Assembly: GCF_014644435.1 (NCBI RefSeq) | Contig: NZ_BMKR01000040.1 | Location: forward strand, 1-63,372 | Reading direction: 5' to 3' | Source of the DNA: Paenibacillus albidus | GTDB lineage: Bacteria; Bacillota; Bacilli; Paenibacillales; Paenibacillaceae | Length of the DNA stretch: 63,372 nucleotides | Part shown: piece by piece, positions 26,990 through 34,033 of the stretch | How positions within the stretch are numbered: the stretch's first letter is position 1 | Layout: the number at the start of each line of letters is the position of its first letter | Notes under the pieces: model-generated | What the model was told of the DNA's origin: nothing | Databases searched by the model: none | The model's input: the letters and a program-made list of their open reading frames with translations, nothing else | Made by a program: the position numbers and the translations under genes

Positions 26990-27874
26990 ATGTTGTATAT
27001 CGTGCAATCCGGGGATACTCTGTCTGCAATCGCACAACGCTTCCAGACTACAATGCCTGCCATTATGGCCGCGAACGTCATTTGCAATCCGAATTACATT
27101 TTTATTGGTATGCCCCTGATTATTCCTGACCCCAATATCCCGCTGCCCAAAGCGGGCGGCTCTCCCTATTATGTAGTCATGCCCAGCGATTCACTATGGT
27201 GCCTGTCTCAACAATTCGCCACTACCCCTGAAACCCTTATTCAGGCAAATCAAAGTGCCAATCCTGACCTCATCACAGCAGGATCTGAACTGTTAGTAAG
27301 CACGTACCAAGTAAACCCTGTTTCACTGTATAACAGCTGGAATATCAGCGAAGAGCAATGTAGCTATATTAATTCCATCTGGGATGAAGCTTTATATCAC
27401 CAAGAGTTCCAGTGGGAAGCACTTGGTCAAACGGCTGTCCCTTACTTGACAAAATTACTCAATCATTCATGCAACACAATTCGGGACTCTGCGGTCCGAA
27501 GCTTGGGCAGGATTGGAACAGGAGCTGCTGTAAGGGCGGCTCTGGAACAGGCATTGCTTAATGACCCGGACGAGATAGTGGTTGATTCCGCTAGAATTGG
27601 ACTTATGCGGATGGACCTTATCCCTGTATGGACTAAAAGAATCCATCTCACTACCTCAGACACTGAATTGCACAATGCGCCTGCCTTTGATTCCACTTAT
27701 ACCCTGCTGACGAAGGCTACCCCTGTCATCGTGCTCCGATGGTACATTCCCAGTCCTACAGGCGATATATCCGGACCGGGAGCTCTTGCCGTCTTCGATT
27801 TGGTGCAGGTAGTGGCAACAGGACGGGTCGGCTTCTTGGCAAGAGCCGGGGATGCAACCATTACTCTTCTCTAG
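26990..27874 (+). CDS. Two-LysM protein with HEAT-like repeats
   Basis: It begins directly with a LysM domain (LYIVQSGDTLSAIAQRFQTT), then a second at about residues 60-108 (YYVVMPSDSLWCLSQQFATT). Residues 140-215 contain HEAT/PBS-lyase-like repeats (ALGQTAVPYLTKLLNH, RDSAVRSLGRIGTGAAVRAA). The last 70 residues are a compact beta domain, SH3-like by its pattern (NAPAFDSTYTLLTKATPVIV). No signal peptide is present. LysM plus HEAT is an uncommon pairing. It shares a divergent promoter region with the LysM/Gmad2 gene, so both may serve the spore or wall surface. Confidence 0.75.
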   Translation: MLYIVQSGDTLSAIAQRFQTTMPAIMAANVICNPNYIFIGMPLIIPDPNIPLPKAGGSPYYVVMPSDSLWCLSQQFATTPETLIQANQSANPDLITAGSELLVSTYQVNPVSLYNSWNISEEQCSYINSIWDEALYHQEFQWEALGQTAVPYLTKLLNHSCNTIRDSAVRSLGRIGTGAAVRAALEQALLNDPDEIVVDSARIGLMRMDLIPVWTKRIHLTTSDTELHNAPAFDSTYTLLTKATPVIVLRWYIPSPTGDISGPGALAVFDLVQVVATGRVGFLARAGDATITLL

Positions 27875-27952
27875 ACCAAAAATGCAGTGTATAAATGAAA
27901 CGGAACCGGGCAATTATACAGAGAAAAACTTGTCACAGGGGGGCGTAAGTTA

Positions 27953-28612
27953 ATGCTTAAAGAAGGGGTCATTGTCCTGTTGGCTGGCCTGGCAACCTTC
28001 GGGTTGGCATATGAAAGCTCTGATTCAGTAATGAATCTGAAGGTTATTCCAGACCGGGTGGAATTAATGAACCAGTCTACCGGGGCACAGCTCAGTCCGG
28101 CTGAAGCTGAGAAGGTTATCGCTTCGAGGGCCGAGCAGGTCATTATGGCGCTTAAAGAATCGGATATGAAGAAGCTCGGGTCCCTGGTTCATCCGGTCAA
28201 GGGAGTGCGCTTTTCTCCAGATGCCACAATTCAAGCTGGCGGGGATCTCGTGTTCAAAGGAAACGAGCTTGCAGCTCTCATTCAGAAGGATACGGTATAC
28301 GAATGGGGGGCATACGATGGTTCTGGAGACCCCATTAATCTTACTTTCAAACAGTACCTCAACAGCTTTGTATATGATCGCGATTATGCTAATGCCGAGG
28401 AAACAGCCTACAATCAATTCATCGCACATAGCAATTCAACCAATAATCTTCGGGAGGTCTACCCGGATGCCATTTTTGTTGAATATCATTTTAAAGGGCC
28501 AGAATCCAGCGAAATCAGTGAATTTCTGTTTTCCAGTCTGCGGATTATTTTTGAGTCTTATCAAGGTGAGTGGTATCTGGTCGGCACCAGTCATGTTCAT
28601 TGGACCATTTAA
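27953..28612 (+). CDS. Putative exported protein, unknown function
   Basis: A short hydrophobic start (MLKEGVIVLLAGLATFGLAY) suggests a signal anchor or signal peptide. The mature part has an alpha segment (SPAEAEKVIASRAEQVIMAL, then SDMKKLGSLVHPVKGVRFSP). It then has a mixed beta region ending GEWYLVGTSHVHWTI, which resembles NTF2-like or DUF-type exported proteins of Paenibacillus and Bacillus. No catalytic motif is visible. A GGGGGGCG site lies before the ATG. The terminator at 28,648 ends it. Confidence 0.65.
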   Translation: MLKEGVIVLLAGLATFGLAYESSDSVMNLKVIPDRVELMNQSTGAQLSPAEAEKVIASRAEQVIMALKESDMKKLGSLVHPVKGVRFSPDATIQAGGDLVFKGNELAALIQKDTVYEWGAYDGSGDPINLTFKQYLNSFVYDRDYANAEETAYNQFIAHSNSTNNLREVYPDAIFVEYHFKGPESSEISEFLFSSLRIIFESYQGEWYLVGTSHVHWTI

Positions 28613-28647
28613 TGCGCTGTATTTCTGTACGAAATTGCTCGAAGCAA

Positions 28648-28690
28648 CAAAAAAATCTTGATTGGCTCTGGACCTTTCAAGATTTTTTTC
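28648..28690. terminator. Bidirectional terminator
   Basis: AAAAAATCTTGA pairs with TCAAGATTTTTT across a loop of about 15 bases and has T-tracts on both strands. Confidence 0.75.
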
Positions 28691-28790
28691 TACGCCTGCC
28701 CGTTTCGCTAACGTTGTGGAAATATTCTCCTAAGATGTAATACCACGATATTTCTTTACTCACTTCTACTGCTACATACATTGTATTCAT
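28690..28790 (-). pseudogene. Possible IS110-type transposase start, truncated
   Basis: Behind ATGGAGGTTTTA, an ATG at 28,790 opens MNTMYVAVEVSKEISWYYIL, like the MNTIYxGxDVSKD start of IS110-family transposases. The frame then degenerates into basic residues and stops within 33 codons. If correct, the left edge of the Tad/secretion element adjoins an old IS110 insertion. Confidence 0.35.
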
Positions 28791-28813
28791 TATTAAAACC
28801 TCCATTTTTTAGA

Positions 28814-29230
28814 CTAAACAACCACGACAAATAATCCTAAGCAAAGGAACGGAGCTAAAGGAATGGAAAATGTAGGCGTGTACGACATTAGCCTTCTTAC
28901 GCCTAAATATAGAAAAACAAAAATACACATGAACAAGAGAGCAACCAACGACTGCTCCAGACCCATACATAATCCAAGTATAGCCACAAGCTTTATATCA
29001 CCAGCTCCAATCGAACCAGGACTAAATATGAAGATTAGAAATATTACAAAGGCAGGTATTATGCCCATCAAGTATTCAGGACTGAACAGTAGCCTGAGTA
29101 ATAATAGTATATAAATCGTGGGATGAGTCCACTTATTCGGTATTTTCCGCTCCAACAAATCTGTATAACTACAGTAGCAGCTGAGGACTAGCAAACCGAA
29201 TGTTAAGATCTGATTAAGCAACATGAGCAC
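28814..29230 (-). CDS. Prepilin peptidase (A24 family, TadV/CpaA-like)
   Basis: The 138-residue membrane protein carries the two catalytic aspartates of type IV prepilin peptidases: YTDLLERKIPN near residue 25 and GAGDIKLVA near residue 77. It has about five hydrophobic segments and lacks the N-methylase domain, the short form typical of Tad loci. It would cleave the Flp-like pilin and the pseudopilins encoded at 39,884-40,991. Start is GTG at 29,230, five bases after AGGAGG; an ATG two codons later is possible. It sits 10 kb from the other Tad genes, at the element's left end. Confidence 0.85.
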   Translation of the reverse strand: MLMLLNQILTFGLLVLSCYCSYTDLLERKIPNKWTHPTIYILLLLRLLFSPEYLMGIIPAFVIFLIFIFSPGSIGAGDIKLVAILGLCMGLEQSLVALLFMCIFVFLYLGVRRLMSYTPTFSIPLAPFLCLGLFVVVV

Positions 29231-29370
29231 TTCAACCTCCTATTTCTGGAAAGAGAAGGTGAGCAGCACATACTATAATAACTTCCACCATCGTCCAAAG
29301 ATTTGAAAACATAAATACCTCCCCATCAGCTTTAATTCCACTTAGAACAATAATATACAGTAAAATAAAA

Positions 29371-29392
29371 TCCCCATCTTTATTAGATGGGG
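29371..29392 (-). terminator. Terminator of the CARDB gene
   Basis: TCCCCATCT and AGATGGGGA form a nine-base stem. On the minus strand it is followed by TTTTATTTTAC, just beyond the stop at 29,402. Confidence 0.75.
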
Positions 29393-29401
29393 ACAATAAT
29401 A

Positions 29402-31786
29402 TTAGTTCACTCGTCTTAAATTTTGAACATCATCATACACGCTACCTAAGATCTGCACTTGCTTCGTGACACAAGCAACTAATCCATTCATCCCTGAGGG
29501 ACCCGTAGAAAGCTTGATACGGTAGTACCCATCTGCTGCATTAACTGAAGTCATATACTTACGACTTTGATATGCTTTCCCCGAATCCGAGGTGATCGTC
29601 TGTAGAGGAAGTTCCCAAGTAGCGTTATTCCGATCTCCGCTAGTTCTCTCCAGCTTCACTTGGCGTTCCATTTTTCCATTAGGGGTATAGAAAGTTGCGT
29701 ACACCGCTTCAGGCCCGTAGTACGTTCCACCAATAGGATATGCAGTTCCTTCCAATCCATTTGGAACTTTGGATTCCCAGTCAGTGAAGTAATCTGTTTT
29801 CACCTTCAGTTCAATTCCATAACCTGCTCTTGTAATCTCATTGGCATTCTTGCCGTTCTTTTTAGCATACGGGATGATCTCCCAGGACCCTCGGCTTTCC
29901 CGGTCCGATTCTTTCGGACGTTTGAGATCCGTGGCGATGCCTTGTTTCGTATTAACTTCTGCCGATATGGTCAGGTTCTCCTTATACTGCACATTACGGT
30001 TTTCCCAAATGGGATCATTGTAATCCGTGTAGCTAATGGTATACCAGTTTCTAACTCCTTCGGTATTTGTATAATAGTGTTCGTAGGTTTTTGTGGGATA
30101 CCCTGTAATAACTGGGTATGATATGGACCATTCACCTTTAGCCTCCGGATTGTTACATTCTCCCCCACTTCCGGATGCCGAGGAACTTACACTACAGCCG
30201 GTAGTGGCCACATTATTACTACGATTCTTATCTGGCTTTTCCTTTTCAGGATCTACGGAGACAGTTATGTTGTGTATCCCCGTAGAGCTACCGGTCCATT
30301 TAAAAGAACCTATAGTAAGCGTTTGACCTGCCTCAAATGTCTTTCGTGTTTCATATATTTTTTTTGTGTTATCGAAGAAGCGAATGAGCACATCGTTCTG
30401 TCCATTCGTGCCGTCATTCTTCACTTTTGCAGTGATCACGGTTTGCCCACCTTTAGTGATCGAATCAGGAGAGGTGGTAACAGATAAAGCTACCATATCA
30501 TTCTTAGGCTCCTCCACCTCAATCATCCATTCCCCTTTGATCTCATTGTTTGTGTATGCTGCGGCTGGTGATTCTAGCGCCCGCTCCTGATGATTAGGGT
30601 TGTTTATAAGTGTTGTCGCTTTAATGTAATATTTGCCTGGCTTTGTGCCCACATTAATCTTGCCTAAATAAACATTAAATATTGTCCCTTTAACCAGTGT
30701 CTGTGATATATCCGTGAATCTAGAACCCATCGTAAATTCATTGGTAAGTGCTCCACCAATTTTAATACCTGCAATGTTCGGAATGCCATTCTTATGAATA
30801 TAATCCGATGAAATCACATCGTTGCCGTCATAGCGAATCTTGACCCACAATTGGCCATTTTTCGTAAATGTCAGCTTCGTGGGTACAAAATCGAGCGTCT
30901 GATCGTCCGGTAGGGTGATGCTTTGGATCACCGTTCTTCCGTAGCCATCTTCAAGAATGATATCTACGTCTTTACCTAAAGTCTTGACCAGGTCCTTGGC
31001 AAGTACCTGAACGGTTCCGGCCTGCTTCTCTTTCGATGTGTGAATCAGTTTTCCTTCTGTTAAGCTCACTGCATTCGTAAAATCGGGGAATTTCCCTTTA
31101 GCCGTTGCAACTATGCGAATATCCCTTTCAGTAAACCCATAACTCAGATAGTTAATAGTAAGGGTGTTTCCAGTTGTCACCTTCAGTTCCGGCCATGCCG
31201 AAACATCGTATAAGGCCCGGTAGCTGTTCTCGTTCACCTTCTGGGCTTTGTTGAATTTTATCCCCATACGTTGGACGATACCGGAGGTTCTGAGGAACGG
31301 ATGAAACTCTTCTAAAGTGTAATAAAAATCATGTCCTTTTTTGAAAATCGGATCATTGGCACTCTCACTAAATTGTTTTCGGAAATGTTCCCTTTGCTTC
31401 GTAGTAATTCCCGTCTGCCCAGCCCAGATACTATCAAACAAAACACCAAGAGACTCTGTACTCTTATAAACCAAACCAAAACCGTTTTCCTTATCAAACT
31501 TATCGTCCTCCGGCTTCTTTTTAACGTTAAAGACATCATAATTTGGGACAACGCGAGTATTTTTGTCAGCAAAAGTAAACATCCCTGCCCACTGGGCCAA
31601 TTGCCACGGATTTGCTTCGACCTGCTTTTCCAAGGCAGGAACATAACCACTAAATTTCCCGTAATTATCCCCATAACTCCACCCAGTATATTGTTTTAGC
31701 ATCGGCTCAGTTGCTGCTGAAGCAATTGAGTTTATTAACAATGAGAGCACAAAAGCTAAGGGAAACATCCACTTTTTCTTGATCAT
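29402..31786 (-). CDS. Large secreted protein with CARDB-type domain
   Basis: A Sec signal peptide is clear (MIKKKWMFPLAFVLSLLINS, then IASAAT). The next 370 residues are a region I do not recognise, opening KQYTGWSYGDNYGKFSGYVP. Residues about 440-540 form a CARDB adhesion-type beta-sandwich (VALSVTTSPDSITKGGQTVI, DPEKEKPDKNRSNN), and the remaining 250 residues are unassigned. No LPXTG or WxL anchor is present, so it is secreted or binds another surface protein. It heads the element's surface module and has its own terminator. A role in adhesion or cell contact during transfer is inferred. Confidence 0.75.
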   Translation of the reverse strand: MIKKKWMFPLAFVLSLLINSIASAATEPMLKQYTGWSYGDNYGKFSGYVPALEKQVEANPWQLAQWAGMFTFADKNTRVVPNYDVFNVKKKPEDDKFDKENGFGLVYKSTESLGVLFDSIWAGQTGITTKQREHFRKQFSESANDPIFKKGHDFYYTLEEFHPFLRTSGIVQRMGIKFNKAQKVNENSYRALYDVSAWPELKVTTGNTLTINYLSYGFTERDIRIVATAKGKFPDFTNAVSLTEGKLIHTSKEKQAGTVQVLAKDLVKTLGKDVDIILEDGYGRTVIQSITLPDDQTLDFVPTKLTFTKNGQLWVKIRYDGNDVISSDYIHKNGIPNIAGIKIGGALTNEFTMGSRFTDISQTLVKGTIFNVYLGKINVGTKPGKYYIKATTLINNPNHQERALESPAAAYTNNEIKGEWMIEVEEPKNDMVALSVTTSPDSITKGGQTVITAKVKNDGTNGQNDVLIRFFDNTKKIYETRKTFEAGQTLTIGSFKWTGSSTGIHNITVSVDPEKEKPDKNRSNNVATTGCSVSSSASGSGGECNNPEAKGEWSISYPVITGYPTKTYEHYYTNTEGVRNWYTISYTDYNDPIWENRNVQYKENLTISAEVNTKQGIATDLKRPKESDRESRGSWEIIPYAKKNGKNANEITRAGYGIELKVKTDYFTDWESKVPNGLEGTAYPIGGTYYGPEAVYATFYTPNGKMERQVKLERTSGDRNNATWELPLQTITSDSGKAYQSRKYMTSVNAADGYYRIKLSTGPSGMNGLVACVTKQVQILGSVYDDVQNLRRVN

Positions 31787-31815
31787 TTAAAGGCTCCTCT
31801 CAAAAAAAGAATAAC

Positions 31816-31842
31816 AAAAAGAGCCTGCTTCAGCAGACTCTG
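31816..31842 (-). terminator. Terminator of the stalk-domain gene
   Basis: AGAGTCTGC and GCAGGCTCT form the stem on the minus strand, followed by TTTTTGTTATT, 20 bases after the stop at 31,862. Confidence 0.75.
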
Positions 31843-31861
31843 TAATATGAATGATGAATGC

Positions 31862-32749
31862 TTAATTCAACTTCAAGGCCAAATCCTGTACTTCGGATAA
31901 CGTTGCTGCCGTAGACATATTTACCACTATAGCATCATTGGTAATATGTCCAAACAATTTTCCTAGATCCTCATTAAAACTGCTGTCTAAGGCAATAGAG
32001 TAACCTTCTTGACTCTCACGCCCAGGATAGAGCTGTGTGAAACTAATAAACCCTTTACCTTTTCCAAGTTCATAAGAATAAGTGCTCCCAGGGGTCAAAT
32101 TGACAGCATCTTTGAGTGTAAATTTGGTAGCCTTTGCTTCTTTGGGTAAAGTAAAGGTTAGTTTTCCATTGCTAACCTTCATATTATTGACAAACAGAAT
32201 TTTTGCTAGCTTAGTGTAACCCTCCTGCCACTTAAACCCTTTTGTGAACATATTATTGTCTTCACTGGTTCCTGGGATCGGTGTTGGTGTAGGCTTCTCT
32301 CCCTCCGCTGTCGCGGTTGTAATTGTCACCAGATGCTTTTGCTGATTCCAGCCAACACCGGCTCCCAAAGCTTCACTCACGAACCGTAGGGGTACGTAGG
32401 TGCGGTTTTGCTGCAACCGGGCTGGTACGTCAAGTTTCTTGATCACTGAGTCCACCGTCACTGTGTCACTGTTTACCTTCATCGTAATTTTTTTTGTTCC
32501 CTGTTCAATGGTGACGACCCGTTCCTTATTGTAACTCACCTTGGCCCCAAGAGCTTCACTCACGAACCGGATCGGGATCATAACACGATTATCCTCAGAA
32601 TACGGTTTTGCATCGGGGAACTTGACCGGCTTACCATCTACATGGACCGAAACGGTAACTTGAGCTGCTACAGCACTGCTCACCATTACACCCATCAACA
32701 TCATCACAATGAGCACTGAGCTGATGATTTTACTCCTTGTCTGTTTCAT
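31862..32749 (-). CDS. Secreted stalk-domain protein (copper amine oxidase N-like)
   Basis: After a signal peptide (SSVLIVMMLMGVMVSSAVAA) come two copies of the stalk domain named for the N-terminus of copper amine oxidase: VMIPIRFVSEALGAKVSYN and YVPLRFVSEALGAGVGWN. Then follow a Pro/Thr linker and a 120-residue C-terminal domain of unknown fold. Stalk domains are common surface spacers in Paenibacillaceae. The ATG at 32,749 overlaps the end of the ribbon-helix-helix gene by about 20 bases, so the two are coupled; CAGGGAGTG provides the ribosome site. Confidence 0.8.
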   Translation of the reverse strand: MKQTRSKIISSVLIVMMLMGVMVSSAVAAQVTVSVHVDGKPVKFPDAKPYSEDNRVMIPIRFVSEALGAKVSYNKERVVTIEQGTKKITMKVNSDTVTVDSVIKKLDVPARLQQNRTYVPLRFVSEALGAGVGWNQQKHLVTITTATAEGEKPTPTPIPGTSEDNNMFTKGFKWQEGYTKLAKILFVNNMKVSNGKLTFTLPKEAKATKFTLKDAVNLTPGSTYSYELGKGKGFISFTQLYPGRESQEGYSIALDSSFNEDLGKLFGHITNDAIVVNMSTAATLSEVQDLALKLN

Positions 32750-33068
32750 TTTGTTCACTCCCTGTCTTCATTTTCATCTCATGGATCAACCTTAGCAGCG
32801 TCTGTGTCGTTTTCTGGATTTCATCTGCTCCATTTTTGATGCATTCCTCATTTTCTACAAGCTCTTGTCGCCACTCTGGAGTCCAGAAGTAGTTGGTTTC
32901 ATCTTCTTCCAACCGATGAATTGCAGCACGAATAGCTTCTGCTCTGTTCACATTATGCTTGTCGCAGTATCTCTGGAGAATATCTTTTGTTGCTTCGTCC
33001 AGTCGTACCGGTATAGCTTTATCTTTAGGATTTGAAGAGGGAGGCCTGCCCATTCTTGAAGAACTCAA
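32730..33068 (-). CDS. Ribbon-helix-helix (CopG-like) DNA-binding protein
   Basis: The start MGRPPSSNPKDKAIPVRLDE followed by ATKDILQRYCDKHNVNRAEA is the RHH fold: one strand (AIPVRL) and two helices. Such proteins bind as dimers to short inverted repeats, often as autorepressors or antitoxins. The C-terminal 50 residues are helical and acidic and could bind a partner. AGGAGGTAG precedes the start. It is coupled to the stalk-domain gene, so it may control surface-gene expression. The PemK gene lies just upstream on the same strand, behind a terminator. Confidence 0.75.
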   Translation of the reverse strand: MSSSRMGRPPSSNPKDKAIPVRLDEATKDILQRYCDKHNVNRAEAIRAAIHRLEEDETNYFWTPEWRQELVENEECIKNGADEIQKTTQTLLRLIHEMKMKTGSEQNETDKE

Positions 33069-33210
33069 GCTATCTACCTCCTATTTAATGGTATACAAAT
33101 AAAGTAACATAAAGAATACCATTAGTAAAGAATTATTTTCCATTTAAACCAATTCCGCCCTTTCCCCTCTCCCCTATCGACCCCTTAACCGTTAATAAGA
33201 CAAAATAAAA

Positions 33211-33227
33211 AGCCCCTCATCGGCGCT
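33211..33227 (-). terminator. Imperfect terminator after the PemK-type gene
   Basis: AGCGCC and GGGGCT pair with one mismatch; TTTTTATTTTG follows on the minus strand, directly downstream of the stop at 33,238. Confidence 0.5.
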
Positions 33228-33237
33228 CACGGTGAAC

Positions 33238-33552
33238 CTATTGATAAAACAATTCTAAAATGTTTAAGAGATCTTCATCGTGCAGTTTGCCAAGATATTT
33301 TTGGATTTTATCATGATGTAGTGGCACAAACTGCGAACAACGTGCCACTGAAGGTTGACTAAGGCCGGCCTGCTGCCAAAATCTGATATCCAAGTCTTTG
33401 CTGTCATTAGCACGTTCGGCGTGTGTGGTCACCTTAATGACGATGGAGCGCTCCCCCTGAGTATCCAGCACAATGCCAGGCCTCAGTTTCTCTCGCTCCT
33501 CATCGTCAAAAGGATACAGTACAAGGTATACATCTCCGCGATTATGATACAT
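33238..33552 (-). CDS. PemK/MazF-like toxin
   Basis: The 104-residue protein starts RGDVYLVLYPFDDEEREKLRP and continues RPGIVL, SIVIKVTTHAER and LSQPSVARCSQFVPL. This is the PemK/MazF barrel, an endoribonuclease that cleaves mRNA at short motifs. The arginine of EKLRPGIVL and the threonine of KVTTH are near the usual active-site positions. It lies 31 bases after a small acidic protein that is probably its antitoxin. In a mobile element such a pair would stabilise inheritance. Confidence 0.8.
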   Translation of the reverse strand: MYHNRGDVYLVLYPFDDEEREKLRPGIVLDTQGERSIVIKVTTHAERANDSKDLDIRFWQQAGLSQPSVARCSQFVPLHHDKIQKYLGKLHDEDLLNILELFYQ

Positions 33553-33583
33553 GTGTAAGCTAAACTAATATATTGATATTAGT

Positions 33584-33880
33584 CTATTTCTCCCCTTTTT
33601 TTCGTTTGTATTCGGCTTCCGCTTCCTTCAAATTCCGCTCTGCCTGGACCCACAAGTCCGGAAGCACCTGGTCTACTTTACGATTTGCCTCTTGTAACTC
33701 AATGTTTTGGTTCACTTCTTTCCCCTCCTTAGGGATATGGCTGTTCTCATTCAATTCATTCCGCCATAAGCCAATATGTTCCCCTGCATACTTCCAGTTC
33801 AGTTGCTGCAGCAGTTGTTGACGTTCCTCTTCTGGCAGAGCTTCGATTCCAGTCATTATCTCCGTAACTCTTTGGCTCAT
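33584..33880 (-). CDS. Probable antitoxin of the PemK pair
   Basis: The 98-residue acidic protein starts MSQRVTEIMTGIEALPEEER and is largely helical, ending in a Lys/Glu-rich tail. I recognise no DNA-binding motif with certainty; the antitoxin call rests on gene order and size. The ATG at 33,880 has GAAAGGAGC upstream; the longer open frame has no ribosome site. One of the three shared AACCCATAC boxes lies about 70 bases before the start. Confidence 0.6.
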   Translation of the reverse strand: MSQRVTEIMTGIEALPEEERQQLLQQLNWKYAGEHIGLWRNELNENSHIPKEGKEVNQNIELQEANRKVDQVLPDLWVQAERNLKEAEAEYKRKKGEK

Positions 33881-33948
33881 GGCAATGCTCCTTTCTTCGT
33901 TAATCCCACAGTACCAATCATAATGGAAAACTTCAAGGTCTGCGTATG

Positions 33949-33966
33949 AAAAAAGTATGGGTTTTT
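33949..33966 (-). promoter_or_regulatory. Shared element box, site 1
   Basis: On the minus strand the sequence AAAAACCCATACTTTTTT lies 69 bases before the antitoxin start. The same box occurs at 45,903 and 59,226, each upstream of a minus-strand gene in the element. It could be an operator or an activator site. Confidence 0.5.
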
Positions 33967-33991
33967 GAGCAACTAAATGAACCAAAAACAA

Positions 33992-34015
33992 GCCCATCAG
34001 CCGCAGCTGATGGGC
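33992..34015 (-). terminator. Perfect hairpin terminator of the WxL operon
   Basis: GCCCATCAGC and GCTGATGGGC form a ten-base perfect stem with a CGCA-type loop. TTGTTTTTGG follows on the minus strand, after the stop at 34,034. Confidence 0.85.
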
Positions 34016-34033
34016 AACTTGAAAGTGTATAAA

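Noticed and set aside
28221..28661. Plus-strand frame of 146 codons overlapping the exported-protein gene
   Set aside because: Same strand but a different frame of a good gene, without a start context.
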